Assembly: GCF_000582685.1 (NCBI RefSeq)
Contig: NZ_KK073769.1
Coordinates: 1,079,955 to 1,143,954, forward strand
Source: [Scytonema hofmanni] UTEX 2349
GTDB taxonomy: Bacteria; Cyanobacteriota; Cyanobacteriia; Cyanobacteriales; Nostocaceae
Direction of reading: 5' to 3'
Length of the DNA: 64,000 nt
Made by a program: the position numbers and the translations under genes. Each line of letters opens with the position of its first letter. Within the stretch, counting starts at the first letter, position 1. Below are positions 18,385 to 27,400 of the stretch, piece by piece. The notes beneath the pieces were generated by a model. That model worked only from the letters and a program-made list of their open reading frames with translations, did no database searches and was not told the origin of the DNA.

Positions 18385-19194
18385 ATGCATAACCTAATTG
18401 TCTTACTACTTAAACGCCAAAGAAAATTTCCAGCTTCAAACTGGCTAATTTTATTTTTACTGACACTTGGTTTATTATCCGGTTGGAAATGCGCTCAAGC
18501 CATTACCCCAGATAATGCACCGACAGAACTGAAAAATTTATTGACGCAAATTGATACAGCAGCAAGTCAAGGTAATGTGACAAAAGTTATGCAGTTTTAT
18601 AGTCCCAATTTTACTACTGGGGATGGCTTAACTCACGCCAATATGGAAAAAGCCTTGGTTGGACTGTGGAAACGATATCCACAATTAAAATACACTACGC
18701 AACTGCAATCTTGGAAATCAGAAGGTAATGTCATTATCGCCGAAACGATGACTAATATAACTGGCTCACCCTCTGCTAACAACAATAATTTAGCTTTGAA
18801 AGCGACAATTACATCTCGTCAGCGCATTTTGGGTACACAAATTGTTCGTCAAGACATTTTGACCGAACGCACTCAACTTACCTCTGGTGCTAAACCACCC
18901 GAAATTAAAATTAATCTACCACAGCAAGTGCGAGTCGGACAGCAATATAATTTTGATGCGATCGTTACTGAACCAATCGGTGATGATTTTCTTTTAGGCA
19001 CCGCTTTAGAAGAACCGATTAAACCAGAAAAATATCTATCCCCCACATCGGTAGATTTAGAATTGCTAACAACAGGTGGACTTTTCAAAATTGGACGCGC
19101 ACCAGCTACTCCTGGTAATCAATGGGTTTCTGCCGTAATTTTACGCGGACAAGGCGTGACAATGATAACTCAACGATTGCAAGTTGTGAAATAA
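18385..19194 (+). CDS. Exported NTF2-like domain protein
   Basis: The 269-residue protein starts with a basic stretch and a hydrophobic segment (WLILFLLTLGLLSGW) ending near CAQA, consistent with a signal peptide. Residues about 45-160 look like an NTF2/SnoaL-like cone fold (IDTAASQGNVTKVMQFYSP, then TQLQSWKSEGNVIIAE and a R...ILTERTQL end). The C-terminal half is beta-rich (VRVGQQYNFDAIVTEPIGDDFL). Conserved in cyanobacteria as far as I recall, but without known function. It is divergent from murG with an 85-bp gap. Confidence 0.7.
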   Translation: MHNLIVLLLKRQRKFPASNWLILFLLTLGLLSGWKCAQAITPDNAPTELKNLLTQIDTAASQGNVTKVMQFYSPNFTTGDGLTHANMEKALVGLWKRYPQLKYTTQLQSWKSEGNVIIAETMTNITGSPSANNNNLALKATITSRQRILGTQIVRQDILTERTQLTSGAKPPEIKINLPQQVRVGQQYNFDAIVTEPIGDDFLLGTALEEPIKPEKYLSPTSVDLELLTTGGLFKIGRAPATPGNQWVSAVILRGQGVTMITQRLQVVK

Positions 19195-19333
19195 GTAGAT
19201 GGTTGGTTGTTGGTTGTTGGTTGATAGTTGTTGGTTGTTGGTTGTTGGTTGTGAAAAAATACTCCTATCCACTATCCACTAACATTGTACAGACGCGATT
19301 AATCGCGTCTCTACCACTACCCACTACCCAATA
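19195..19333. repeat. GGTTGTTGGTTG repeats followed by a dispersed palindrome
   Basis: Tandem TTGGTTGTTGG units at 19199-19250, then a copy of the GACGCGATTAATCGCGTC palindrome at 19287-19314, then CCACTACC units up to the next start codon. Confidence 0.7.
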
Positions 19334-20110
19334 ATGATTCAAAATCAAATTGTTTTAATTACCGGTGCAAGCAGTGGTATTGGTGCAGCTTGTGCAAGAA
19401 TTTTTGCTCCAACGGGTGCAAAATTGATTTTAGCAGCGCGTCGCCAAGAACGTTTGCTTTCATTAGCTGCGGAACTTGTAGAGAGGTTTGATGAAACGTC
19501 TCCACAAATTCATTTATTACAGTTAGATGTACGCGATCGCTCTGCTGTAGAATTAGCCATATCTAATTTACCTGCTGAGTGGTCAGACATTGACATTTTA
19601 ATTAACAATGCTGGTTTGAGTCGCGGTTTAGACAAACTCCACGAAGGCGATACTCAAGATTGGGATGAAATGATTGATACCAATATTAAAGGTTTACTTT
19701 ACCTCACCCGTTATATTGTCCCCGGAATGGTGAAACGCGATCGCGGTCATGTGGTAAATATTGGTTCCATTGCCGGACATCAAACTTATCCCAAAGGCAA
19801 TGTATATTGTGGCACTAAAGCCGCAGTGAAAGCAATTTCTGAAGGCTTGAAACAAGACCTTTTAGGAACTCCTATACGTGTAACTTCTGTCGATCCTGGT
19901 ATGGTAGAAACAGAATTTAGTCAAGTACGATTTCATGGGGATAGCGATCGCGGTAAACTTGTTTACCAAGGAGTAATTCCCCTGACACCAGATGATGTGG
20001 CTGAGGTGATATTTTTCTGCGTTACTCGACCAACTCATGTAAATATTAATGAAGTTATATTAATGCCAGTTGACCAAGCTAGCGCCACCCTAGTTAATCG
20101 CCGAACTTAA
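19334..20110 (+). CDS. Short-chain dehydrogenase/reductase
   Basis: A 258-residue classical SDR enzyme. Visible are the NAD(P) binding loop TGASSGIGAACA, basic residues after strand 2 (AARRQERL) that suggest NADP, NNAG, the catalytic serine in NIGSIAGH, and the YCGTKAAVK catalytic Tyr/Lys pair, followed by VDPGMVETEFS. The pattern resembles YdfG-type 3-hydroxy acid dehydrogenases. Its true substrate is unknown. It is not in an evident operon; the spacer before it consists of repeats. Confidence 0.9.
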   Translation: MIQNQIVLITGASSGIGAACARIFAPTGAKLILAARRQERLLSLAAELVERFDETSPQIHLLQLDVRDRSAVELAISNLPAEWSDIDILINNAGLSRGLDKLHEGDTQDWDEMIDTNIKGLLYLTRYIVPGMVKRDRGHVVNIGSIAGHQTYPKGNVYCGTKAAVKAISEGLKQDLLGTPIRVTSVDPGMVETEFSQVRFHGDSDRGKLVYQGVIPLTPDDVAEVIFFCVTRPTHVNINEVILMPVDQASATLVNRRT

Positions 20111-20139
20111 AATGGTAGGCATTGCTGAATTGATGTATG

Positions 20140-20219
20140 AATCCGGATGTAAAGACGTTCCGGCGGAACGTCTCTACATGCCCTAAATCACCACAAAAAA
20201 TCCGATTGCGAACCGTATT
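20140..20219. repeat. Partial copy of the 112-bp MITE carrying a different palindrome
   Basis: The right part (TACATGCCCTAAATCACCAC...CGAACCGTATT) matches the MITE at 2801-2912, but the central palindrome is of the GACGTTCCGGCGGAACGTC type and the left terminal repeat is missing. Confidence 0.65.
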
Positions 20220-20258
20220 GCTACGTCTCTTGGGTAGGCAAATATTTCCAAGTATTTA

Positions 20259-20333
20259 TTAGTTGTATAATTTTTTATCGACAACAAACCGGTTATTTTC
20301 AACTTTAACTAAGACACCAATACCGGGTAATGG
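20259..20333 (-). pseudogene. Detached C-terminal tail of the kinase/binding protein
   Basis: In frame directly after the TAA stop, the sequence reads PLPGIGVLVKVENNR, then FVVDKKLYN and a second stop (20259-20261). The family normally ends with such a VKV strand. A single C-to-T change of a CAA codon would explain the premature stop. Confidence 0.6.
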
Positions 20334-22709
20334 TTAGCGATCGCGTAAATCGTTAAATTGCACCTTTGCACTCACACCATCGGCTGAAAAACCACGCTCA
20401 TTCAACACTTCGTACAGCTTTTGACGAGTATAATTTCCCTTAGTGCGTGTGAGTGCTTCAACCATCGCCATCGTAGCATCATAAGACATTGCAGTTCGCC
20501 AATTCACGTCTCCAGTTCCCCAAAGCTTCACAGATTCCTGCTCAAACTTCGAGTTAGGACTATTACTTCTGTGCCAACGAACGGCAATTCTCAGTTTATC
20601 AACTGGAATATTAGCTTGACTTACAGTTTCCAGATATGGAGTATCTGCACCGAGTATGGTGATATTTTCGCTTTGGTTAATGATCAGTAGTGCCGCAATT
20701 CTTGCCACTTTATCGCTAAAGGCTAACATGATTACTTCTGCATTACTTTCTTTTGCGTGTTGTAAACAATCTAATACTTCAGATGTGCTTTGAATTACCG
20801 CACACTCGTTAACAAGCTGTTTTCTATTTAGAAAGACAACACTTTCAAATTCTTTCTTTAAAGATGCAGCAAATGTTTCATTAGGTTCATAAAAAATAGC
20901 TACTTTATTCAATTTTTGATAACCGATATATTTGATTAGTTTATCAGCCGCAGCCGAGTTATCTGGAGATACGCGAAAAATGTAGTTATTTAGTTGAAAA
21001 GCAGAATCTCTAACAGCAGTGCTTGTAGGAGATATAGCCACCATTTTTCCATCATAAGCTGGGGCAGCTTCTTGTATACTATCACTGGTATAATAACCGA
21101 TGACTCCTAAAATATTTTCTTGAGTAGCGATCGCATCAGCTATTTGCCTAATTTTATTCTTCTGCCAACTTGTACTCACAATTTCTAGAAACAAAAGTCT
21201 TCCGTTAATGCCCTGATTCTGATTAAAATTATCTTGAACGTGAGCAAATCCGCGCAACATTTGTTCGGCAATGTCATTTGAACCATTAAGCTGATCGTCA
21301 ACAATGGGAACAGTAACGGCAATTTTTAGAGGATTTTTTGCTATAGCTGCTTTCGCATTGTTTAGATAAATTCGTGCTTCTGGATCATTTTGATTAGAAG
21401 CAAGGTAGCTTTTAAAATATGCAATAGCTTGGTTGAACTTCTTTTGCCCAAATGCAGTAGTTCCTCTGATCTTGTCGGCAAAAATGGCGTCAGCAATCTT
21501 GGGATTTTGGGGAATCAGAATTTGTTCTCCACAGCTAAAGCCTGATTGATTTTGAAAATCGCAAATAGGGGGATGTGTCAACCAGGGAATTAAGAATGCG
21601 ATCGCACTTCCTAATAAAACTAATCCTACTGGTAAAAAGACTTTCTTTCTCAGCCTCTTCAGTCTCAAATAAAAACTTGTTGTATTGCGAATTGTCGTCT
21701 GACTAAATTCTTCAGATTCACGCGGATTTTCCCTATTACCAGAAGGCTTTGAATTTAGCGATATTTGCCCAGAAAGAGCAGTAATTACTGATTCAGCAGA
21801 CTCATAACGATCCTTTGGTTGATATGACAACATCCGATCTAAAATGTCTGCCAGATTATCGTTTACATTAACGTATTCTCTCCAAATCCACCTATTTTGA
21901 TTCCAAAGCTCATTGACATTTTTACCTGTAAGCAAACAAATACAGGTTACAGCTAAAGAATATAAATCTGAGGAAAAAAATATTCCTTGACCAGCTAGTT
22001 GCTCTGGTGGTGCAAATATTGGAGTTCCCATTGCCATTGATTGCTCAACAGGGATTTTTGGCTCTAATTTACGCTTCACCGCAGCACCAAAATCTATCAA
22101 ATAAAGCGTTCCATTTTCGTGACGAATGATATTAGAAAGCTTGATATCTCTATGAATAACTTGTCTTTTTTCATGTATGTACTTCAGGACGTTCAGGAGT
22201 TGACCTAAATCCTGTAAAACTTCAGTTTCTGAAAAACGACCTTTCTTGTTAAGTTCCTTATCCAAAGTTTCACCTTGGACATATTCTTGCACCAAATAAA
22301 ATAATTCTTTGGGGAATTCTTCTTGTGATTCATTTGGTACTCGCAATTCAAAGTAATCATACAATTGAGGAATTTGTTCATGCTTAATATCTCTCAAGGC
22401 TTTTGCCTCTTCCTCAAAAGACTTTTTTATCAATTCAAGCTCGGAGTCTGAAAAAGGCTTTCTAGAAGTATTTCTCGGCTGCAATTGCTTTACAACACAC
22501 TGCTGCTGAAGATGAGCATCCCATGCACGAAATGTCTTGCCAAATCCTCCCCATCCTATTTGCTCTAAGGGTAGGTAGCGAGTCTTCAGAATTAAAGTCA
22601 TTCCACAGCTACTACAGTATCTCTGCTGGTGGTTCCTCTGATTGAGGTACTCATCATGGACTTGGTTTTCTGGATGCGGACAGTTAGGATTAGTGCAGTA
22701 AATATTCAT
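20334..22709 (-). CDS. Serine/threonine kinase fused to an ABC-type periplasmic binding domain
   Basis: Order in 791 residues: four-cysteine N-terminal zinc ribbon (CTNPNC and CSSCG), kinase domain (about 45-310) with Gly loop IGWGGFGKTF, Lys in CVVKQL, HRDIKLSNI and DFGAA, a transmembrane segment (about 355-375, VGLVLLGSAIAFLI), a TPR-like pair, then a Leu/Ile/Val-binding-protein domain (about 440 to the end; VIGYYTSDSIQEAAPAYDG, ISPTSTAVRDS). This suggests a receptor kinase that senses a small molecule outside and phosphorylates inside. The stop TAA at 20334-20336 is followed in frame by 24 more codons that read like the normal end of this domain, so the protein is probably truncated. It has no operon partner. 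Confidence 0.9.
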   Translation of the reverse strand: MNIYCTNPNCPHPENQVHDEYLNQRNHQQRYCSSCGMTLILKTRYLPLEQIGWGGFGKTFRAWDAHLQQQCVVKQLQPRNTSRKPFSDSELELIKKSFEEEAKALRDIKHEQIPQLYDYFELRVPNESQEEFPKELFYLVQEYVQGETLDKELNKKGRFSETEVLQDLGQLLNVLKYIHEKRQVIHRDIKLSNIIRHENGTLYLIDFGAAVKRKLEPKIPVEQSMAMGTPIFAPPEQLAGQGIFFSSDLYSLAVTCICLLTGKNVNELWNQNRWIWREYVNVNDNLADILDRMLSYQPKDRYESAESVITALSGQISLNSKPSGNRENPRESEEFSQTTIRNTTSFYLRLKRLRKKVFLPVGLVLLGSAIAFLIPWLTHPPICDFQNQSGFSCGEQILIPQNPKIADAIFADKIRGTTAFGQKKFNQAIAYFKSYLASNQNDPEARIYLNNAKAAIAKNPLKIAVTVPIVDDQLNGSNDIAEQMLRGFAHVQDNFNQNQGINGRLLFLEIVSTSWQKNKIRQIADAIATQENILGVIGYYTSDSIQEAAPAYDGKMVAISPTSTAVRDSAFQLNNYIFRVSPDNSAAADKLIKYIGYQKLNKVAIFYEPNETFAASLKKEFESVVFLNRKQLVNECAVIQSTSEVLDCLQHAKESNAEVIMLAFSDKVARIAALLIINQSENITILGADTPYLETVSQANIPVDKLRIAVRWHRSNSPNSKFEQESVKLWGTGDVNWRTAMSYDATMAMVEALTRTKGNYTRQKLYEVLNERGFSADGVSAKVQFNDLRDR

Positions 22710-23352
22710 TTGAACTGAGTATTATTTCAGTATAATAAGCCATTTTATCTAGGATGTAACACGGAAAGTAATAAAAAAATTAGGCGTTGCATTTATTTAG
22801 CTACAAGTCTAAATTTACACCCGCTATCAATCCGAAATTACAGACGAACAGTTGCGTAAGTCTTGGGGAAGTCAAGGTTGATATAGCTATTAATCAAACC
22901 GAATTCTTAAGTCTTCACGCTCCTATTCCAGAATACTGCTTTAATCCCCGATGTCACAGTAACCGATTTACACCTTACTTTTGAGGGTAACTAAGTACAG
23001 AGGCACAACTAAATATAAGATAAAACCTCACCCTTAAGAAGGAGAGGGAAACGGTTGGTAGGGTGAGGTTTTATATTTAATTTGACCCGCTTATTTGGTA
23101 ACACTTTTATTATTAAACACTTAATCTGTTAGATACAGGCGATCGCTTGCTGAAATCAATAAGAGCGATCGCTCTTTTCCTTGTATGGTAAATTTCAAAT
23201 ATTGCCGTATTTGTACTGAGCTAAAAATATATACATAGTGCATATCTTAAAATATCCTGTTTGTGTCAAAAGAAGCAAAGTATCTCCTTATTGGATTGAG
23301 AAACTTCACCAATCTGGGAGGGGGAAAGGAAAAAAGGGGAAAGGTTAAGAAT
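22710..23352. other. Spacer with hairpins and a small unsupported reading frame
   Basis: A reading frame at 22787-22984 has no recognisable domain apart from a CFNPRC motif reminiscent of kinase zinc ribbons. An inverted repeat is at 23021-23073 and a perfect palindrome with a HIP1 core is at 23162-23177. A G/A-rich low-complexity tract lies at 23319-23346, just before the next ATG. Confidence 0.55.
23011..23078. terminator. Long inverted repeat, possible terminator
   Basis: TAAAACCTCACCCT (23021-23034) pairs perfectly with AGGGTGAGGTTTTA (23060-23073), extended by AAATATA and TATATTT with a small bulge. It lies between two diverging promoter regions, so its role as a terminator is uncertain; it may be another repeat. 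Confidence 0.4.
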
Positions 23353-24207
23353 ATGCAAAAGCAAAAAAACAAATTCAGTCACCTCACTGCAATAGAAAGA
23401 ATTTATCTATCATTTCCGGCAAAGTTTTTATTAGAAAAAGACCTGCTGAAAGGTAAAATATTAGATTTTGGTTGTGGCTTGGGGAATGATGTTAAATTAT
23501 TACAACAAAAAGGCTTCGATATTACAGGATACGATCCTTATTATTTTCCAGAACATCCTCATGAAAAATTCGATACAATAATTTGTTTTTATGTTTTAAA
23601 TGTTTTGTTTCCCGAAGAACAAGCAAATGTTCTCATGGGAGTATCACACCTATTGAAACCGGAGGGCAAAGCGTATTATGCTGTTATAAGAGATATAAAA
23701 AGAGAAGGTTTTCGAGAACATTATATCCATAAGAAACCTACCTATCAGTGTAGTGTGAAACTTCCCTTTAATTCTCTTAAATTAGACGATAACTGTGAGA
23801 TTTACGAGTATGTTCATTATAATCGTCAAAGAAATTCAAGCAATAATTGTATATTTTGTAATCCTTATACTCATCTAACTTTTTTAACCGAATCTGCTAC
23901 TGCTTATGCAATGTTTGACGGTTATCCTGTAAATAAAGGTCACGTTTTAGTTATTCCTAAACGCCATGTGAGTAATTATTTTGAGCTACCATTGAAAGAG
24001 CAATCTGCTTGCTGGCTGATGGTTAATAAAGTACAAGAAATTCTCACCCAAAAATTTAAACCTGATGGTTTTAATGTGGGGATGAATATTAATCGAGATG
24101 CGGGTCAAAATATGATGCACGCAAGTATTCATATCATCCCTCGTTACAAAAGTGATACCGTTGGTGCTAAAGGTGGGATGAGAAATGTGATTCCCAAAAG
24201 TAAATAG
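23353..24207 (+). CDS. Methyltransferase-HIT fusion protein
   Basis: Residues about 1-120 form a short class I SAM-dependent methyltransferase (ILDFGCGLGNDV as motif I, then ITGYDPYYFPEH and a LLKPEGKAYYAV strand). Residues about 160-284 form a histidine-triad (HIT) domain with CIFC, NKGHVLVIPKRHV and the C-terminal block GQNMMHASIHIIPRY. In the usual HxHxH triad the middle histidine attacks the phosphate; here it is Ser258 (AGT), between His256 and His260, so nucleotide hydrolysis is doubtful. ATG at 23353 (284 residues) is preferred; a GTG at 23263 would add a low-complexity-derived stretch. Gene order gives no further hint. Confidence 0.82.
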   Translation: MQKQKNKFSHLTAIERIYLSFPAKFLLEKDLLKGKILDFGCGLGNDVKLLQQKGFDITGYDPYYFPEHPHEKFDTIICFYVLNVLFPEEQANVLMGVSHLLKPEGKAYYAVIRDIKREGFREHYIHKKPTYQCSVKLPFNSLKLDDNCEIYEYVHYNRQRNSSNNCIFCNPYTHLTFLTESATAYAMFDGYPVNKGHVLVIPKRHVSNYFELPLKEQSACWLMVNKVQEILTQKFKPDGFNVGMNINRDAGQNMMHASIHIIPRYKSDTVGAKGGMRNVIPKSK

Positions 24208-24277
24208 TTTGTAAGTTGAGTGCGATCGCGCTTCGCTTTTCCATGACTCGTGCGTAAGTCCTGAACCAAGAACCGCT

Positions 24278-24344
24278 ATAAATACGTAGTAAGCGCTTCA
24301 GCGCTTAATAAAGAAAGCACTCTTCGTGCTTACTACGTATTTAT
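24278..24344. mobile_element. 67-bp MITE-like element with 16-bp perfect ends
   Basis: ATAAATACGTAGTAAG (24278-24293) is the exact inverse complement of CTTACTACGTATTTAT (24329-24344). The inside has AAGCGCTTCAGCGCTT and CACTCTTCGTG. It is the fullest of three copies in the window. Confidence 0.75.
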
Positions 24345-24376
24345 AATGCGATCGCCACAAGAATAAATATTTATAT

Positions 24377-24437
24377 CATTAACTATACAAAACCTCCGCG
24401 TACCTTTGCGCTTCCCTTTGCGTACCTTTGCGTTTAA
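24377..24437. repeat. GCGTACCTTTGCG repeat
   Basis: Degenerate tandem units of the type GCGTACCTTTGCGCTT adjoin the stop of the HEAT/NTPase gene. The same repeat occurs at 13201-13250. Confidence 0.6.
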
Positions 24438-24439
24438 AA

Positions 24440-27400
24440 TTATCTAGAGCGCAACAACTGCACAAACGTATCACTCACTGTATGATCCTTCGTGTTGGCA
24501 GCGTATTGAATCAAATCTTCTCGCAGAGCTTTAGCTTTATCCAACGGTAGCAAAGTTGCTAATAAGAAGTATACACCACGAAAGCGCGGATCGCTCATGT
24601 GGTCAACCAGGCGTTGTTCTGCTGCGTCACCATCGCCGAGAAAGGTTTGTACTAGAAAGAAGTCCATAATTTTATCATGGCGGAAGTAGCATTCTTTCTT
24701 CGGTTCTCCTTTTTCATCTAGCCACTGACGGCTAACAACCATTTTATATTTCTCATCTTCCATCGATTGTAATTCTTGGTGGAAAAGTTCACCAGATAAA
24801 GCTTTCTCATCATTGAGTCGCATTTGGTAGACAGCTTCGGAGAACTTTTTCAAGGGAAATTCATGCTTCCATTCTTGCAAGTATTCTGCTGCCATTTCTT
24901 TATATTGCTGTTCTTGCAGGCGAAACAAATCAGGTTGCTTGCCTTGTGATAACATTTGAGCAACCAAAGTTAAATCCATCGGATTGGAAAGAGTTCGTTG
25001 TGCTGCTTCTAACTCTTCGCGAGATTGCTGTTGGTTGAAGGCTTCTTTCAAGTAGTTTTTGCAAGCTTGCTCGTAAGCAGTACCTTGTATTTTCGCATCT
25101 TTAGGTAGTCGCTGCTGTCGGGTAATCAAAAATTGTTCAATTTGTTGACGTTCTAAAGGTTGCAAGTAATACATTTTTGCCGTTGAGGGGGGTATCCACT
25201 CTAGCGGCTGGGTAGTCATAATGATGTTACCGCGAAAGTAGCTCTCGACGAACTGGGTAATTTTGGCGCGTGTGTCTGCTGTAACTTCGTTCAGTCCATC
25301 GATGCAAATATCTATGGCACCGCTGTAAATCAGGTTTTTCAGAAACTCGGCGTCTTGTGCTTGTCCGTGCAGCTTTGCTTGAATTGCCTCAATTACACCT
25401 TTATCGCATTTGTGCGCCGGCAGATAAACGACAATTGTTTGAGAAGATTTTACCAGATGGCGGAGAAACATTGACTTGCCTAATCCAGAATCGCCTTCTA
25501 GGACGATTTGCCCTTTGATGCTGGGAATTTCTTGGGTAATTAATGGGATTTGTTTTTGTTGGGATGAAGACGCGATGTTTTGGGATGAAGACGCGATGAA
25601 TCGCGTCTCTACAATGCCGGATTGGGGGAAATATGCTTGGGAATTAAAATTGTTTAATCCTGCATCTGCTAGGAGGGAAAATTTAAATGGTTCAAATAGT
25701 TTGCGACGTAAGAAGGGAACCCAAGCAAGGATAAAGCCGACGTAACCCATACCAAGAATGCGACGTACCCAAGGGTTCCAGAAGAAGATTGCTTGAACTT
25801 GGGGAAATTTTGGGTAAGCAAAGATAAGGGCAAGCCAAAAGGTAATATGAATAAGGATAATGTTTCTCGCACCGAAGAACCACTTCCAATATTCGAGCTC
25901 ATTAATCACCGACTGCACCGTATCCGCTTCGTTATATCTGTCTTTTTTCAGGTTGTCGTGGTGACTTTGAAGTAAGATAATATCTTGTGCTTTCCATGAG
26001 ACTTTTTTGTTAGCAACAACATTGCCTATTTGCTTTGCTAAGTCGTTTTGTAATCGCTGAAGCTTCTGAGTCTTACTTGCTTCCCAAGCTTTGAGAAAGA
26101 CATTGAGAGTTTTAACGCCTTTGTCGTGATTCAATTGGGTGGGGGTAGGTTTGTTGTCAGGATTGCCAAGCCATGTCAGCAGCGTTTTCACTTCATTAGT
26201 ACCACCACCAAGGAAGTAGGTTAAGAAACGCCAATTCAAGTATTTTTCATTTGGCTCATAGACATTATTTAGAATTACAACAACCTCTGTCAACTCTAGT
26301 TGTTTGATTTTCCCTAATGCTGACGCTGCACTGCTACGAACGTTAGTGTCAACTTTTTCATCTTTGAGGATGTTGAGGATTTCGGGAGCGTACTTTGCCC
26401 CCGCTTCTCCCAAGTTCCCTAATGCTTCTGCTGCACTGCCACGAACGTAAGCGTCAACTTTTTCATCTTTGAGGAAGTTGAGGATTTCGGGTGCGTACTT
26501 TGCCCCCGCTTCTCCCAAGTTCCCTAATGCTGACGCTGCACGGTAACGAACGATAGCGTCAACTTTTTCATCTTTGAGGAAGTTGAGGATTTCGGGTGCG
26601 TACTTTGCCCCCGCTTCTCCCAAGTTCCCTAATGCTGACGCTGCACTGCCACGAACGATAGCGTCAACTTTTTCATCTTTGAGGAAGTTGAGGATTTCGG
26701 GTGCGTACTTTGCCCCCGCTTCTCCCAAGTTCCCTAATGCTGACGCTGCACTGCCACGAACGTAAGCGTTAACTTTTTCATCTTTGAGGATGTTGAGGAT
26801 TTCGGGTGCGTACTTTGCCCCCGCTTCTCCCAACTTCCCTAATGCTAACGCTGCATAGCGACGAACGTCAGCGTCAACTTTTTCATCTTTGAGGAAGTTG
26901 AGGATTTCGGGAGCGTACTTTGCCCCCGCTTCTCCAAAGTTCCCTAATGCTGACGCTGCACTGCCACGAACGGATGCCTCAACTTTATCATCTTTGATGA
27001 AGTTGAGGATTTCGGGAATATACTTTGCCCCCGCTTCTCCCAAGTTCCCTAATGCTGACGCTGCACTGCTACGAACGCGAGCGTCAACTTTTTCATCTTT
27101 GAGGAAGTTGAGGATTTCGGGTGCGTACTTTGCCCCCGCTTCTCCCAAGTTCCCTAATGCTTCTGCTGCACTGCCACGAACGTAAGCGTTAACTTTTTCA
27201 TCTTTGAGGATGTTGAGGATTTCGGGAATATACTTTGCCCCCGCTTCTCCCAAGTTCCCTAATGCTGACGCTGCACTGCTACGAACGCGAGCGTCAACTT
27301 TTTCATCTTTGAGGAAGTTGAGGATTTCGGGTGCGTACTTTGCCCCCGCTTCTCCCAAGTTCCCTAATGCTTCTGCTGCACTGCCACGAACGTAAGCGTT

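Noticed and set aside
22787..22984. 65-codon frame with a CFNPRC motif
   Set aside because: No ribosome binding site, no recognised domain and low complexity of evidence; it could be a trace of a kinase zinc ribbon but is too short to support.
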